Below, in pieces: positions 14,837 through 21,433 of a stretch of 21,433 bases of DNA. Under the pieces are notes generated by a model. The model did not search any database. It had not been told where the DNA came from and saw nothing but the letters and a program-made list of their open reading frames with translations. The stretch is from contig NZ_BAAACW010000090.1 of NCBI RefSeq assembly GCF_039521845.1, forward strand, positions 1 through 21,433, given 5' to 3'. Made by a program: the position numbers and the translations under genes. This stretch comes from Alkalibacterium iburiense (lineage in GTDB: Bacteria; Bacillota; Bacilli; Lactobacillales; Carnobacteriaceae_A). How positions within the stretch are numbered: the first letter of the stretch is position 1; the number at the start of each line of letters is the position of its first letter.

Positions 14837-16549
14837 ATGAAAAACCCTATGGAAAAAAACGGTTTGACTTCATTAGAAGAAAGCCGTAACCAAAGAGTAG
14901 GCGACAAGACTCGCGAAATGCATGCAAATAATGGAGCCCCTGTCGTAGATGATGAAGCAAACATAACTGCTGGTCAAAGAGGACCAACTTTACTACAAGA
15001 TCACTGGTTGCTTGAGAAGAATGCTCACTTTAACCGTGAAGTCATTCCTGAGCGTCGTATGCACGCCAAAGGTTCTGGTGCATTCGGTACATTTACAGTG
15101 ACCAACGACATCACTAAATACACGCAAGCCAAAATCTTTTCTGAGGTTGGCAAACAAACTGAAATGTTTGCCCGTTTCTCAACTGTTGCCGGTGAACGTG
15201 GTGCAGCTGACGCTGAGCGTGATATTCGTGGATTTGCCCTTAAATTCTATACGGAAGAAGGGAACTGGGACTTAGCTGGTAATAATACACCTGTCTTTTT
15301 CCACAGAGATCCTAAACACTTTATCGATTTAAACCGTGCGGTTAAACGTGACCCTCGTACGAATATGAGAAGTGCAAACACAAACTGGGATTTCTGGACA
15401 TCATTACCGGAAGCTCTACACCAAGTCACTGTTGTTATGAGTGACCGCGGTGTGCCTTCTTCTTACCGTTTCATGCACGGATCAAGCTCACACGCGTACA
15501 GCTTAATTAACGCTGAAGGCGAACGTGTATGGGTTAAATTCTACCATAGATCTCAACAAGGGATTCAAAACTTAACAGACCAGGAAGCTGAAATGGTTAT
15601 TGCTCAAGATCGCGAATCACACCAGCGTGATTTATATAATGCGATTGAGCAAGGCGAATACCCTAAATGGAAAATGTACATTCAAGTGATGACGGAAGAA
15701 GAAGCGAAAAACTTGGATTACAACCCATTTGACTTAACTAAAGCTTGGTATAAAGAAGACTTCCCATTGATTGAAGTCGGAGAATTTGAATTAAACCGTA
15801 ACCCGGATAACTATCATGCAGATGTAGAGCAAGCGGCTTTCACGCCTGCAAACTTAGTACCAGGTATTGGTTTATCACCAGACCGTATGTTGCAGGCTCG
15901 TGTCTTTGCTTATGGCGACGCTGCACGTTACCGTTTAGGTGTCAACCACTACCAAATTCCGGTTAACTACCCTCGTGGGGTACAAAACTTTCACACGAAC
16001 CACCGTGATGGCGCTATGCGTGTGGACGGTAACGGAGGAAGTGAAAACTCTGTAGCGACTAACTCTTACGGAAACTGGACAGACCGTCGTGACTTAAAAG
16101 AATCCATGCTTGAAGGTGGAGACATTGGGTATCACGACTTCCGTGAAGACGACAGCGACTACTACACTCAACCAGGTAAATTATTCCGTCGTATGACTAA
16201 AGAACAACAACTCGTTCTTTTCGAAAATACAGCACGCAATATGGGTGACAGTACGTTACAAATTAAACACCGTCATATTAACAACTGCTACCAGGCAGAC
16301 CCTGAGTACGGAAAAGGAGTAGCCGATGCTTTAGGCATTGATATCAACTCAGTAGACTTGACACCAACACCTCGTAATTCGCGTAAAGCTAACGAAGAAG
16401 CGAATGCTCGTGGATTCGAAGACTTAAACGTCGTTACAGAACCGGCTCATCCAGAAACATCAAGAGACTTAGGACCTGAAGGACGCGATACAAACTATCC
16501 TGATCCTAAATCTGTTATTGATCCAATGGAAGACCCTTATTTCTTATAA
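14837..16549 (+). CDS. katA: Monofunctional heme catalase (clade 3-like)
   Basis: Converts H2O2 to water and oxygen using heme b. Active-site residues are visible: distal His76 in PERRMHAKGSGAFG, Asn149 in GNNTPVFF, and proximal heme ligand Tyr359 in RVFAYGDAARYRLG. The block GVNHYQIPVN follows, as in clade 3 enzymes. Several usually invariant stretches vary (SSSHAYS for GFGSHTYS; HRDPKHF), and at 570 residues it is longer than the usual 480-500, with an extra hydrophilic C-terminal tail from about residue 500. AAGGAGG lies 10 bases before ATG. It interrupts sbcD and sbcC on the opposite strand, suggesting insertion. Lactic acid bacteria usually need external heme for such enzymes. No clear -35/-10 promoter was found. 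Confidence 0.93.
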   Translation: MKNPMEKNGLTSLEESRNQRVGDKTREMHANNGAPVVDDEANITAGQRGPTLLQDHWLLEKNAHFNREVIPERRMHAKGSGAFGTFTVTNDITKYTQAKIFSEVGKQTEMFARFSTVAGERGAADAERDIRGFALKFYTEEGNWDLAGNNTPVFFHRDPKHFIDLNRAVKRDPRTNMRSANTNWDFWTSLPEALHQVTVVMSDRGVPSSYRFMHGSSSHAYSLINAEGERVWVKFYHRSQQGIQNLTDQEAEMVIAQDRESHQRDLYNAIEQGEYPKWKMYIQVMTEEEAKNLDYNPFDLTKAWYKEDFPLIEVGEFELNRNPDNYHADVEQAAFTPANLVPGIGLSPDRMLQARVFAYGDAARYRLGVNHYQIPVNYPRGVQNFHTNHRDGAMRVDGNGGSENSVATNSYGNWTDRRDLKESMLEGGDIGYHDFREDDSDYYTQPGKLFRRMTKEQQLVLFENTARNMGDSTLQIKHRHINNCYQADPEYGKGVADALGIDINSVDLTPTPRNSRKANEEANARGFEDLNVVTEPAHPETSRDLGPEGRDTNYPDPKSVIDPMEDPYFL

Positions 16550-16560
16550 GAAAACTAGTG

Positions 16561-16590
16561 AAAAAGACTTATCTCAGGATAAGTCTTTTT
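16561..16590 (+). terminator. Bidirectional terminator between catalase and sbcD
   Basis: Perfect 13-bp arms AAAAAGACTTATC and GATAAGTCTTTTT with a 4-base loop. Both strands end in a T-run, so it stops catalase transcripts and those of the convergent sbcD gene. Confidence 0.9.
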
Positions 16591-16602
16591 CTTATGTTCT
16601 TA

Positions 16603-17739
16603 TTAAATGTCCTCTTCTTTTTGAACGTCTTCCCATATTCCGTTTACGACAGCTCTGCGCTCATCATCCAGTGGGGTGTCTTTGTACTCGCTATAAAATT
16701 CCTCAAACAGCTCGACCATATTTTTCTTTTCTATAGCGCGCTGTTTATCAATTGTTCCTGCTTGTTCGGTTTCTTTTTGAGCTACATACTCCAACCCCAT
16801 TGCGTAAGGGTAGCGTCTGCGTAACTGATTCATCGCATCCATAACATAATGCGTATCTTCTAGTTCAAAAAAGACGTAATCGTCAGACTCTCCTTGCATG
16901 ATGTCCTTGAAGTGTCCTCTCATTGTTTTCATGTTTCTCAAAGGCTCAGTCTCTATAAAGTCAACCCGTAACCGATCTTTTTCTAAATCAACTAAAAGAT
17001 GCTGTTTCTTATGATTCACTTCTGATTTCGAGTACTTCAAAGGAGAGCCGCTATACCTTACTTTGTCATATTTTACTTTCTGTGCTTTATGCAGATGACC
17101 CAATGCCACATAATCAAAAGCTTCAAATACATCCACATCCACATATTCTGCTGTTCCAATACTTAACGGGCGTTCAGATTCCGATTCTTCAAGGGAGTCT
17201 TTTCCACCGTTCACAACATACCCATGGGCAATCAATACATTCACTTCATCCGTATCCATCTCATTGATGATAGTCTTGACCTGTTCTCTTACTGCATCCT
17301 GCAAATCTCTTATCTCCTCGTTTTCAAGCACATGCCTTATAGTGACATGATCGGCAAAAGGCAGAAGATAAAAGTTGACGCCTTTAATCGTAACCTTTCG
17401 AACAGACTCTTTAACGGTTCCTTCGATAAAAAGGTCACTGGAAGCCAGTAATTCTGACCCATATTCTAACCGTTCATTACTGTCGTGATTTCCGGCAATA
17501 ACTAAAACTGGAATCCCAGCTTCCTTTATCAGTCGATTAAAGAGTTCTGTCGCTAAAACCACCGCTTCTTTTGGAGGAATCGCTCTATCATATAAATCGC
17601 CCGCCATAATCAAGGCATCCACTTCAAGCTCTTTTATCTTATCGACGAGTTGATGTAAAACATGAATCTGGTCTTCCAACATCGAAAACTCATTGACTAT
17701 TTTCCCAATATGCCAGTCGGCTGTATGTAAAAATTTCAT
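16603..17739 (-). CDS. sbcD: SbcD, nuclease subunit of the SbcCD complex
   Basis: A 378-residue Mre11-type metallophosphoesterase, the dimanganese exo/endonuclease partner of SbcC. The metal-site motifs appear in order: DWHIG at about 8-12, GDLYDR near 47, GNHDS near 83, HGYVVNGG near 173 and GHLH near 215. A C-terminal capping region follows. The start was set to the second of two adjacent ATGs (17739), six bases after AAGGAGG and matching the family N-terminus; the first, at 17742, is only three bases away from it. It converges with the catalase gene across a shared terminator, and no coding partner follows on its own strand, so co-transcription with sbcC is impossible here. Confidence 0.94.
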   Translation of the reverse strand: MKFLHTADWHIGKIVNEFSMLEDQIHVLHQLVDKIKELEVDALIMAGDLYDRAIPPKEAVVLATELFNRLIKEAGIPVLVIAGNHDSNERLEYGSELLASSDLFIEGTVKESVRKVTIKGVNFYLLPFADHVTIRHVLENEEIRDLQDAVREQVKTIINEMDTDEVNVLIAHGYVVNGGKDSLEESESERPLSIGTAEYVDVDVFEAFDYVALGHLHKAQKVKYDKVRYSGSPLKYSKSEVNHKKQHLLVDLEKDRLRVDFIETEPLRNMKTMRGHFKDIMQGESDDYVFFELEDTHYVMDAMNQLRRRYPYAMGLEYVAQKETEQAGTIDKQRAIEKKNMVELFEEFYSEYKDTPLDDERRAVVNGIWEDVQKEEDI

Positions 17740-17792
17740 CATAGTCCTCCTTGTTAACTTCCTATAACATCTCTTTTGATTTTTTGACCCAT

Positions 17793-17821
17793 TTGACTAT
17801 AGAATTAAAAAGCTGTACTAT
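17793..17821 (+). promoter_or_regulatory. Promoter of the CcdA/TlpA operon
   Basis: TTGACT (17793-17798) and TACTAT (17816-17821) with a 17-base spacer. The predicted start point, near 17828, lies at the edge of the CsoR-like operator, an arrangement expected for repression. Confidence 0.55.
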
Positions 17822-17830
17822 ATTCCTAAG

Positions 17831-17844
17831 TACCCCCTAGGGTA
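17831..17844 (+). promoter_or_regulatory. CsoR/CstR-like operator
   Basis: TACCCCCTAGGGTA is a palindrome (TACCC and GGGTA arms around CCTA) with the C-tract and G-tract layout of CsoR-family operators, which answer to Cu(I) in CsoR and to persulfides in CstR. It lies about ten bases after the predicted -10 of the CcdA/TlpA operon. The repressor gene is not in this window. Confidence 0.6.
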
Positions 17845-17858
17845 TATTGTAACAATAT
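17844..17858 (+). promoter_or_regulatory. Perfect 7-1-7 palindrome next to the CsoR-like site
   Basis: ATATTGT A ACAATAT is a perfect 15-base palindrome that abuts the CsoR-like operator, in the untranslated leader. It has the size of an operator for a dimeric regulator but matches no family I can name. At RNA level its loop is too small for a stable hairpin. Confidence 0.4.
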
Positions 17859-17889
17859 GATATACCATTGATTTAAAGGAGTGTCATTA

Positions 17890-18528
17890 TTGACAGATAT
17901 CATGGCTAATCCATTTTTCACGCCTATTCTTACGCTTGTCTTAAGTATGACTTTCTGGTTCGTTTTTTCAGACGGTTCAACTCATGAAAAGAAAGCTTTG
18001 TTGTCCACTTTTTCAGATGTTGTTTTTTATTTTGTTCTCTTGTTATTTGGAACAAACCTCATTTTGAACTTTAACGATGTGCTGGCAACCCCTTATCGTA
18101 TCTTGCTTTTTTCGTCTAATGTTGTATGGATCGCAACCTTTTTCATTATACTATGGGGAGTTAAGAAGTATGGTGACAAACTTTGGAACCACCCAGACAA
18201 AGCTAGAAACATCGGCTTACTCTTTGCTTTTATTGGTTTGATTAACCATCTCTCCTTGTATTATACTTATTCAAACGTGCAGGCTGTTTTATTTATTCTT
18301 TTATATATAGTCATTATCATAGGGTTGTCCAGTACACCTTTCTTAAAACGGATGAATCCTCTGTTCGTACTGTTCATCATTGGCTTCATTCATTTAATCA
18401 TAACTTATGGCCAATCGGTTATCTATTTAAATTTTGTGTTTTATCCTATTCCGCTGTTTGCTTTATTTATCCTGTTAACAAGCTTACTTTATTATAAAAG
18501 GAGGAACCTGTCATCGGAACAGAAATAA
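17890..18528 (+). CDS. Cysteine-free multi-span membrane protein of unknown function
   Basis: First gene of the operon with ccdA and the TlpA-like thioredoxin. About 212 residues with roughly six hydrophobic helices separated by short charged loops (for example GVKKYGDKLWNHPDKARN near the middle) and ending in a basic tail (YYKRRNLSSEQK). There are no cysteines, so it is not itself a thiol relay protein. I do not recognise a family. TTG at 17890 is chosen because AAGGAG lies eight bases upstream; the in-frame GTG at 17881 overlaps that site and ATG at 17902 is 20 bases away. Its 3' end overlaps the likely ccdA start, suggesting translational coupling. Confidence 0.8.
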   Translation: MTDIMANPFFTPILTLVLSMTFWFVFSDGSTHEKKALLSTFSDVVFYFVLLLFGTNLILNFNDVLATPYRILLFSSNVVWIATFFIILWGVKKYGDKLWNHPDKARNIGLLFAFIGLINHLSLYYTYSNVQAVLFILLYIVIIIGLSSTPFLKRMNPLFVLFIIGFIHLIITYGQSVIYLNFVFYPIPLFALFILLTSLLYYKRRNLSSEQK

Positions 18529-18533
18529 CTGCA

Positions 18534-19250
18534 TTGGCTGCATTGAGTGCCGGAGCGATTTCTTTTTTGTCGCCTTGTACCTTGCCTCTTTTACCTCTAT
18601 ACCTTTCTTATATTACAGGAAAAAGTGTAAAAGAAGTAACTGAAAATTCATCGAAAGCCTTTAAAAAAAATGTATTGCTCCATTCTATCTTCTTTATCAT
18701 TGGAGTCTCCACCGTCTATATCAGCCTGGGACTAAGCGTTAGTTATTTAGGAAGTTTCTTTACCCAGTTAATGACTGGATCAACCAGTACCTTCCTCCAA
18801 CGGATAGCTGGACTTTTTATCATTATTCTTGGTTTGGTAACGACCGGTTGGCTTCAAATTCCTTCTTTGTTAAAAGATACTAGAAAATTGAAAATGAGGC
18901 AAACCACTAGCTATTTATCTAGCTTTCTTATAGGTCTTGGATTTGCAGCTGGGTGGACCCCTTGTATAGGACCTATTTTTTCATCCATACTATTAATGGG
19001 GATATCTACTGGTTCTCCTCCTGCTTTATATTTGACTCTATATATTATAGGCTTTACTGTTCCATTTTTGCTTGTTTCACTTTACATTGGAAAAATGGAC
19101 AAAATACTTTCTCACAGCCAAAAAATCATGAAGTTCGGCGGAGTATTAATTATTCTCATGGGTATCTTACTGGCAACTGGCATGCTGGAGCGATTTTCTG
19201 AAATTCTCGCTCAATGGCTAGAAGGAACACCGTTTGAATTATTAGGTTAA
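18534..19250 (+). CDS. ccdA: CcdA-family thiol-disulfide membrane transporter
   Basis: A CcdA/DsbD-beta-type membrane protein with six predicted helices that carries electrons from cytosolic thioredoxin to extracytoplasmic thioredoxin-like proteins. The two redox cysteines are present: Cys15 in SFLSPC and Cys144 in GWTPC. It is followed six bases later by the TlpA-like gene, its probable acceptor. The coordinates use the first canonical in-frame start (TTG at 18534), which has no ribosome-binding site. A strong AAAGGAGG at 18497-18504 instead points to an ATC codon at 18513, which would add seven residues (GTEITAL region) and give a typical CcdA N-terminus; that start would overlap the preceding gene by 16 bases. 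Confidence 0.92.
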   Translation: MAALSAGAISFLSPCTLPLLPLYLSYITGKSVKEVTENSSKAFKKNVLLHSIFFIIGVSTVYISLGLSVSYLGSFFTQLMTGSTSTFLQRIAGLFIIILGLVTTGWLQIPSLLKDTRKLKMRQTTSYLSSFLIGLGFAAGWTPCIGPIFSSILLMGISTGSPPALYLTLYIIGFTVPFLLVSLYIGKMDKILSHSQKIMKFGGVLIILMGILLATGMLERFSEILAQWLEGTPFELLG

Positions 19251-19265
19251 AAAGGAGTGCAGATT

Positions 19266-19901
19266 ATGTTAAAAAAAGGGTTATGGGTTTTACTGGCTCT
19301 GGTGTTTGTCTTCATCATTGGTGACTTTGTTATTGGACTGAATGAAGAAGAGACCGTTCGTGAACAAGCCTCTACTACTACCCCTGTTGAAATCGAAGAA
19401 TCATTTGAAGAGGACAATATAGACCCAGATACTAATGACACTGATGAATCAGTGGCTAGTCAAGGGAGCATGATGCAGTACGGAATCAGTCCAGGCAATA
19501 TAGCCTACGACTTTGAGCTACAGGACATGGAAGGAAACATTGTGCAATTATCCGACTTCAGAGGTCAGAAAGTTTTCTTAAACTTTTGGGCCAGCTGGTG
19601 TCCGCCATGTCGTGTAGAGATGCCTCATTTACAGGAGTTTTATGAAGAACAAGTGGACGTCGTTGTTCTGGGTGTGAATGTCACATCTTCAGAAAGTAAT
19701 ATTGCCAATGTGGCTTCTTTCATGGATGAATTGAATTTAACTTTCCCAAATGTGTATGGGACAGATGACATTGCCACCCTCTATTCAATTGAATCTCTCC
19801 CTACTTCTTACTTTATTGATAGTAAAGGATTAATAAGTGAGCGAGTAGTTGGACCGGTAACAAAAGATATTTTACAGGCTCGCTTTTCTCTTATTGATTA
19901 A
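19266..19901 (+). CDS. Membrane-anchored TlpA/ResA-like thioredoxin
   Basis: A 211-residue extracytoplasmic thiol-disulfide oxidoreductase. One N-terminal helix (about residues 5-25) anchors it outside the membrane. A very acidic, threonine-rich linker spans about 27-66. An AhpC/TSA-type thioredoxin domain carries CPPC at 112-115 in WASWCPPC and the cis-proline at 179 in SLPTSYFID. ATG at 19266 is chosen because AAAGGAG lies eight bases upstream; the in-frame GTG at 19257 overlaps that site. The adjacent CcdA should keep it reduced. In other Lactobacillales comparable pairs (Etrx in pneumococcus) feed an extracellular methionine sulfoxide reductase; no msr gene or cytochrome c maturation gene is present here, so its target is unknown. 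Confidence 0.92.
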   Translation: MLKKGLWVLLALVFVFIIGDFVIGLNEEETVREQASTTTPVEIEESFEEDNIDPDTNDTDESVASQGSMMQYGISPGNIAYDFELQDMEGNIVQLSDFRGQKVFLNFWASWCPPCRVEMPHLQEFYEEQVDVVVLGVNVTSSESNIANVASFMDELNLTFPNVYGTDDIATLYSIESLPTSYFIDSKGLISERVVGPVTKDILQARFSLID

Positions 19902-19921
19902 TACAAGCAGTGATACAGCAT

Positions 19922-19952
19922 AACCCCTTCTCATTTATGAAAAGGGGTTTTT
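19922..19952 (+). terminator. Bidirectional terminator between the TlpA-like gene and cinA
   Basis: Arms AACCCCTT (19922-19929) and AAGGGGTT (19942-19949), extended inward by TCAT and ATGA, followed by a T-run on the plus strand. It separates convergent genes. Confidence 0.85.
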
Positions 19953-19958
19953 ACATAC

Positions 19959-21206
19959 TCATATTGACTGTTTCAGGCACTGATTCATAAAGGCAAAGGC
20001 CTCATTTTTAGCAATCACACGCAATACTTCAAGCGGCCGCTCAGTTAAAGGGTAGTCCTTCATCTGGGTTTCTTTTCCTTTTTCAGCATAAGCGATAAGC
20101 AATGTACCAGAAGCGAGATTTTGGTTTTCATTATAGTCTACATTACCCATGACACTCAGCGCACTATTAGTATTAAATTTCTCCAAGCTTTTTTCAGCAA
20201 GTTCTTTAACTTTTTGTTCATTTACAGTTTCTATAGATAAGTCTAACACTTTATGATTGCTGTTGTTCGTGTAAGCAATCAGTCCTCCGGAAAATACAGA
20301 TGAAACCCCTGATATCTTAGTTAAAGAGCCCATCACTTCTCCTCCCGTAAAGCCTTCTATCACACTGAGTGTTTGCTGTCTTTCTTTTAGTTGTTCGACA
20401 ACAAACGCTTCAATGGTTTGATCCTCTCCGTAACCTATAAAGTAAGGCCCGACCAAATCGAGTACCTTTTTGGCTAGAGCTTTGTTTAAGGATAGAGCTG
20501 TTTTAGAGTCGGGTGCATTAGCTGTTAAACGAACAGTAACCTGTCTCGGTTTGGCATATATAGCTACAGTCGGATTCGTCTGATTCTCAATTAAATCATC
20601 TAGCAGTTCCGCTACTCTTGACTCACCCAAACCATACAAATTCATGTAAAGGGACTCAATGACACCATTATTCTGCACGTGTTCCATGAGATACGGTTTG
20701 AGGTAATGCTTTAGCATATGTGTCATTTCAGAAGGAGGGCCCGGCAGAAGAATAAAGTACTGGGAGTCCATCCCTTCTCTTTTGCGTTCATAAGCTGTTC
20801 CGCAAGCGAGACCCACTTCATTAAAGAAAGTCGTCCCGTTTTTCAATGTGTGAGCCTGACGGTACATATTATCAGGCAGCGTATCGTATTTGTCGCTATA
20901 GTAACCTGTGATTTTATCTAATTGCTTGGGATCTAAAATAATCTCGTCCCCTACGAATTCAGCGACCACTTCTTTTGTAATATCATCCTTAGTCGGGCCT
21001 AAGCCACCGGATAGAATGATAATATCGGATCGTTTAGTAGCTAATTCGATAGAATCGCGTAAACGTTTTGGATTATCTCCGACAATTTGCCTATAGTAAA
21101 TCCCCATCCCCATCCCAAGTAATTCTTTCGCAATGGTACTGGAGTTCGTATCTACGACATAACCCATTAATAATTCCGTTCCAATAGAGATGACTTCCGT
21201 TTTCAT
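19959..21206 (-). CDS. cinA: CinA-like protein with degenerate C-terminal amidase domain
   Basis: A 415-residue two-domain CinA. The N-terminal MoCF/COG1058 domain (about 1-170), associated with ADP-ribose/NAD-derivative hydrolysis, is well conserved: GTELLMG at 9-15, GGLGPTKDDIT at 67-77 and LPGPPSEM at 154-161. The C-terminal PncC-type domain (about 262-415), which normally deamidates nicotinamide mononucleotide, is altered. The active-site ESCTGG reads EGFTGG at 284-289, so the nucleophilic serine is missing. The usual YSNEAK-like segment reads YTNNSN, and TGIAGPGG is replaced by MGNVDYNE. AAAGGA lies nine bases before ATG. recA, the usual downstream partner, does not follow; a terminator and a convergent operon do. 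The amidase activity is probably lost. Confidence 0.92.
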   Translation of the reverse strand: MKTEVISIGTELLMGYVVDTNSSTIAKELLGMGMGIYYRQIVGDNPKRLRDSIELATKRSDIIILSGGLGPTKDDITKEVVAEFVGDEIILDPKQLDKITGYYSDKYDTLPDNMYRQAHTLKNGTTFFNEVGLACGTAYERKREGMDSQYFILLPGPPSEMTHMLKHYLKPYLMEHVQNNGVIESLYMNLYGLGESRVAELLDDLIENQTNPTVAIYAKPRQVTVRLTANAPDSKTALSLNKALAKKVLDLVGPYFIGYGEDQTIEAFVVEQLKERQQTLSVIEGFTGGEVMGSLTKISGVSSVFSGGLIAYTNNSNHKVLDLSIETVNEQKVKELAEKSLEKFNTNSALSVMGNVDYNENQNLASGTLLIAYAEKGKETQMKDYPLTERPLEVLRVIAKNEAFAFMNQCLKQSI

Positions 21207-21238
21207 AGCATCGAATCCTTTCTATTCTTCTCCTCTTT

Positions 21239-21268
21239 ATTATATAGGAATCTCACTGAATATGGAAA
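21239..21268 (-). promoter_or_regulatory. Promoter of cinA
   Basis: On the minus strand TTTCCA (21263-21268) and a perfect TATAAT (21239-21244) with an 18-base spacer, 33 bases before the cinA start. I see no SOS box or competence box. Confidence 0.5.
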
Positions 21269-21364
21269 AAGAGAAAGGGCGTATGTATTAAAAATGTGAA
21301 ATCTTTTTGATTCTCTTTTAAATGAGTTAGTTACTACTTAAGACTACTAAGTTATTTTAAAGTG

Positions 21365-21397
21365 GGGACTGGGAAATAACTAGTCCAAAATAAATAA
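21365..21397 (+). repeat. Intergenic repeat, GGGACTGGGAAA family, copy 2
   Basis: It begins GGGACTGGGAAA, continues AACTAGTCC and ends AAATAAAT. The stem GGACTGG with CTAGTCC (21366-21372 and 21380-21386) has one G-U pair. It matches copy 1 at 38-68 apart from one indel and a few substitutions that keep the stem. An unrelated palindrome, TGAAATC with GATTTCA (21405-21411 and 21427-21433), follows and reaches the window edge. Confidence 0.6.
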
Positions 21398-21433
21398 ATC
21401 GCAATGAAATCAGTCATTTTTCCGACGATTTCA

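Noticed and set aside
14549..16602. Catalase region as an insertion sequence or integrated element
   Set aside because: No transposase, terminal inverted repeats or target duplication can be seen; the insertion idea rests on gene order alone.
16558..16824. An 88-codon hydrophobic plus-strand frame after catalase
   Set aside because: It spans the catalase/sbcD terminator and runs antisense to the 3' end of sbcD; its hydrophobicity is a by-product of the T-rich strand.

Overview
The window comes from the chromosome of a low-GC Gram-positive bacterium, most likely a lactic-acid-type firmicute. A Carnobacteriaceae-like member of the Lactobacillales is my best guess, but this is inferred from gene content and style, not from a marker gene. 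Supporting signs are consensus TTGACA/TATAAT promoters, strong AAGGAGG ribosome-binding sites, frequent TTG starts, U-tailed hairpin terminators between convergent genes and a CcpA-type cre-like site. I see no phage, plasmid, insertion-sequence, CRISPR, tRNA or rRNA content. Most of the window is housekeeping or stress-related chromosome with short intergenic gaps.

Layout. 1-3.1 kb: a quinone-oxidoreductase-like enzyme, a 66-residue very basic protein and a beta-carbonic anhydrase (all minus), diverging from a conserved protein of unknown function. 3.1-6.8 kb: a HAD phosphatase, an unknown 174-residue protein, a ZIP metal transporter and a MATE efflux pump. 6.74-7.05 kb: a structured gene-free stretch with a promoter, a hairpin, a terminator and two tandem palindromes ahead of the MATE gene. 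7.0-9.7 kb: a DsbA/FrnE-like protein and RidA, diverging from a GlcD-type FAD oxidase. 9.8-11.5 kb: a small membrane protein, an M20 amidohydrolase and a second pair of tandem palindromes. 11.5-17.7 kb: sbcC and sbcD, both minus, separated by a heme catalase on the opposite strand. 17.8-19.9 kb: a three-gene operon (cysteine-free membrane protein, CcdA, membrane-anchored TlpA-like thioredoxin) behind a promoter with a CsoR/CstR-like operator at its start point. 20-21.2 kb: cinA.

How the genes fit together. The theme is oxidative, thiol and metal stress: catalase, the CcdA-TlpA relay that passes reducing equivalents across the membrane, DsbA/FrnE, RidA, a ZIP importer and SbcCD for DNA ends. 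The most notable points are the catalase lying inside what is normally an sbcDC operon; the CcdA/TlpA operon with a probable copper- or persulfide-responsive operator and an unrecognised membrane partner; a CinA whose amidase domain has lost its active-site motif; two genes whose ribosome-binding sites point to an ATC start codon; the leader-like RNA ahead of the MATE pump; and related intergenic repeats at both ends of the window.
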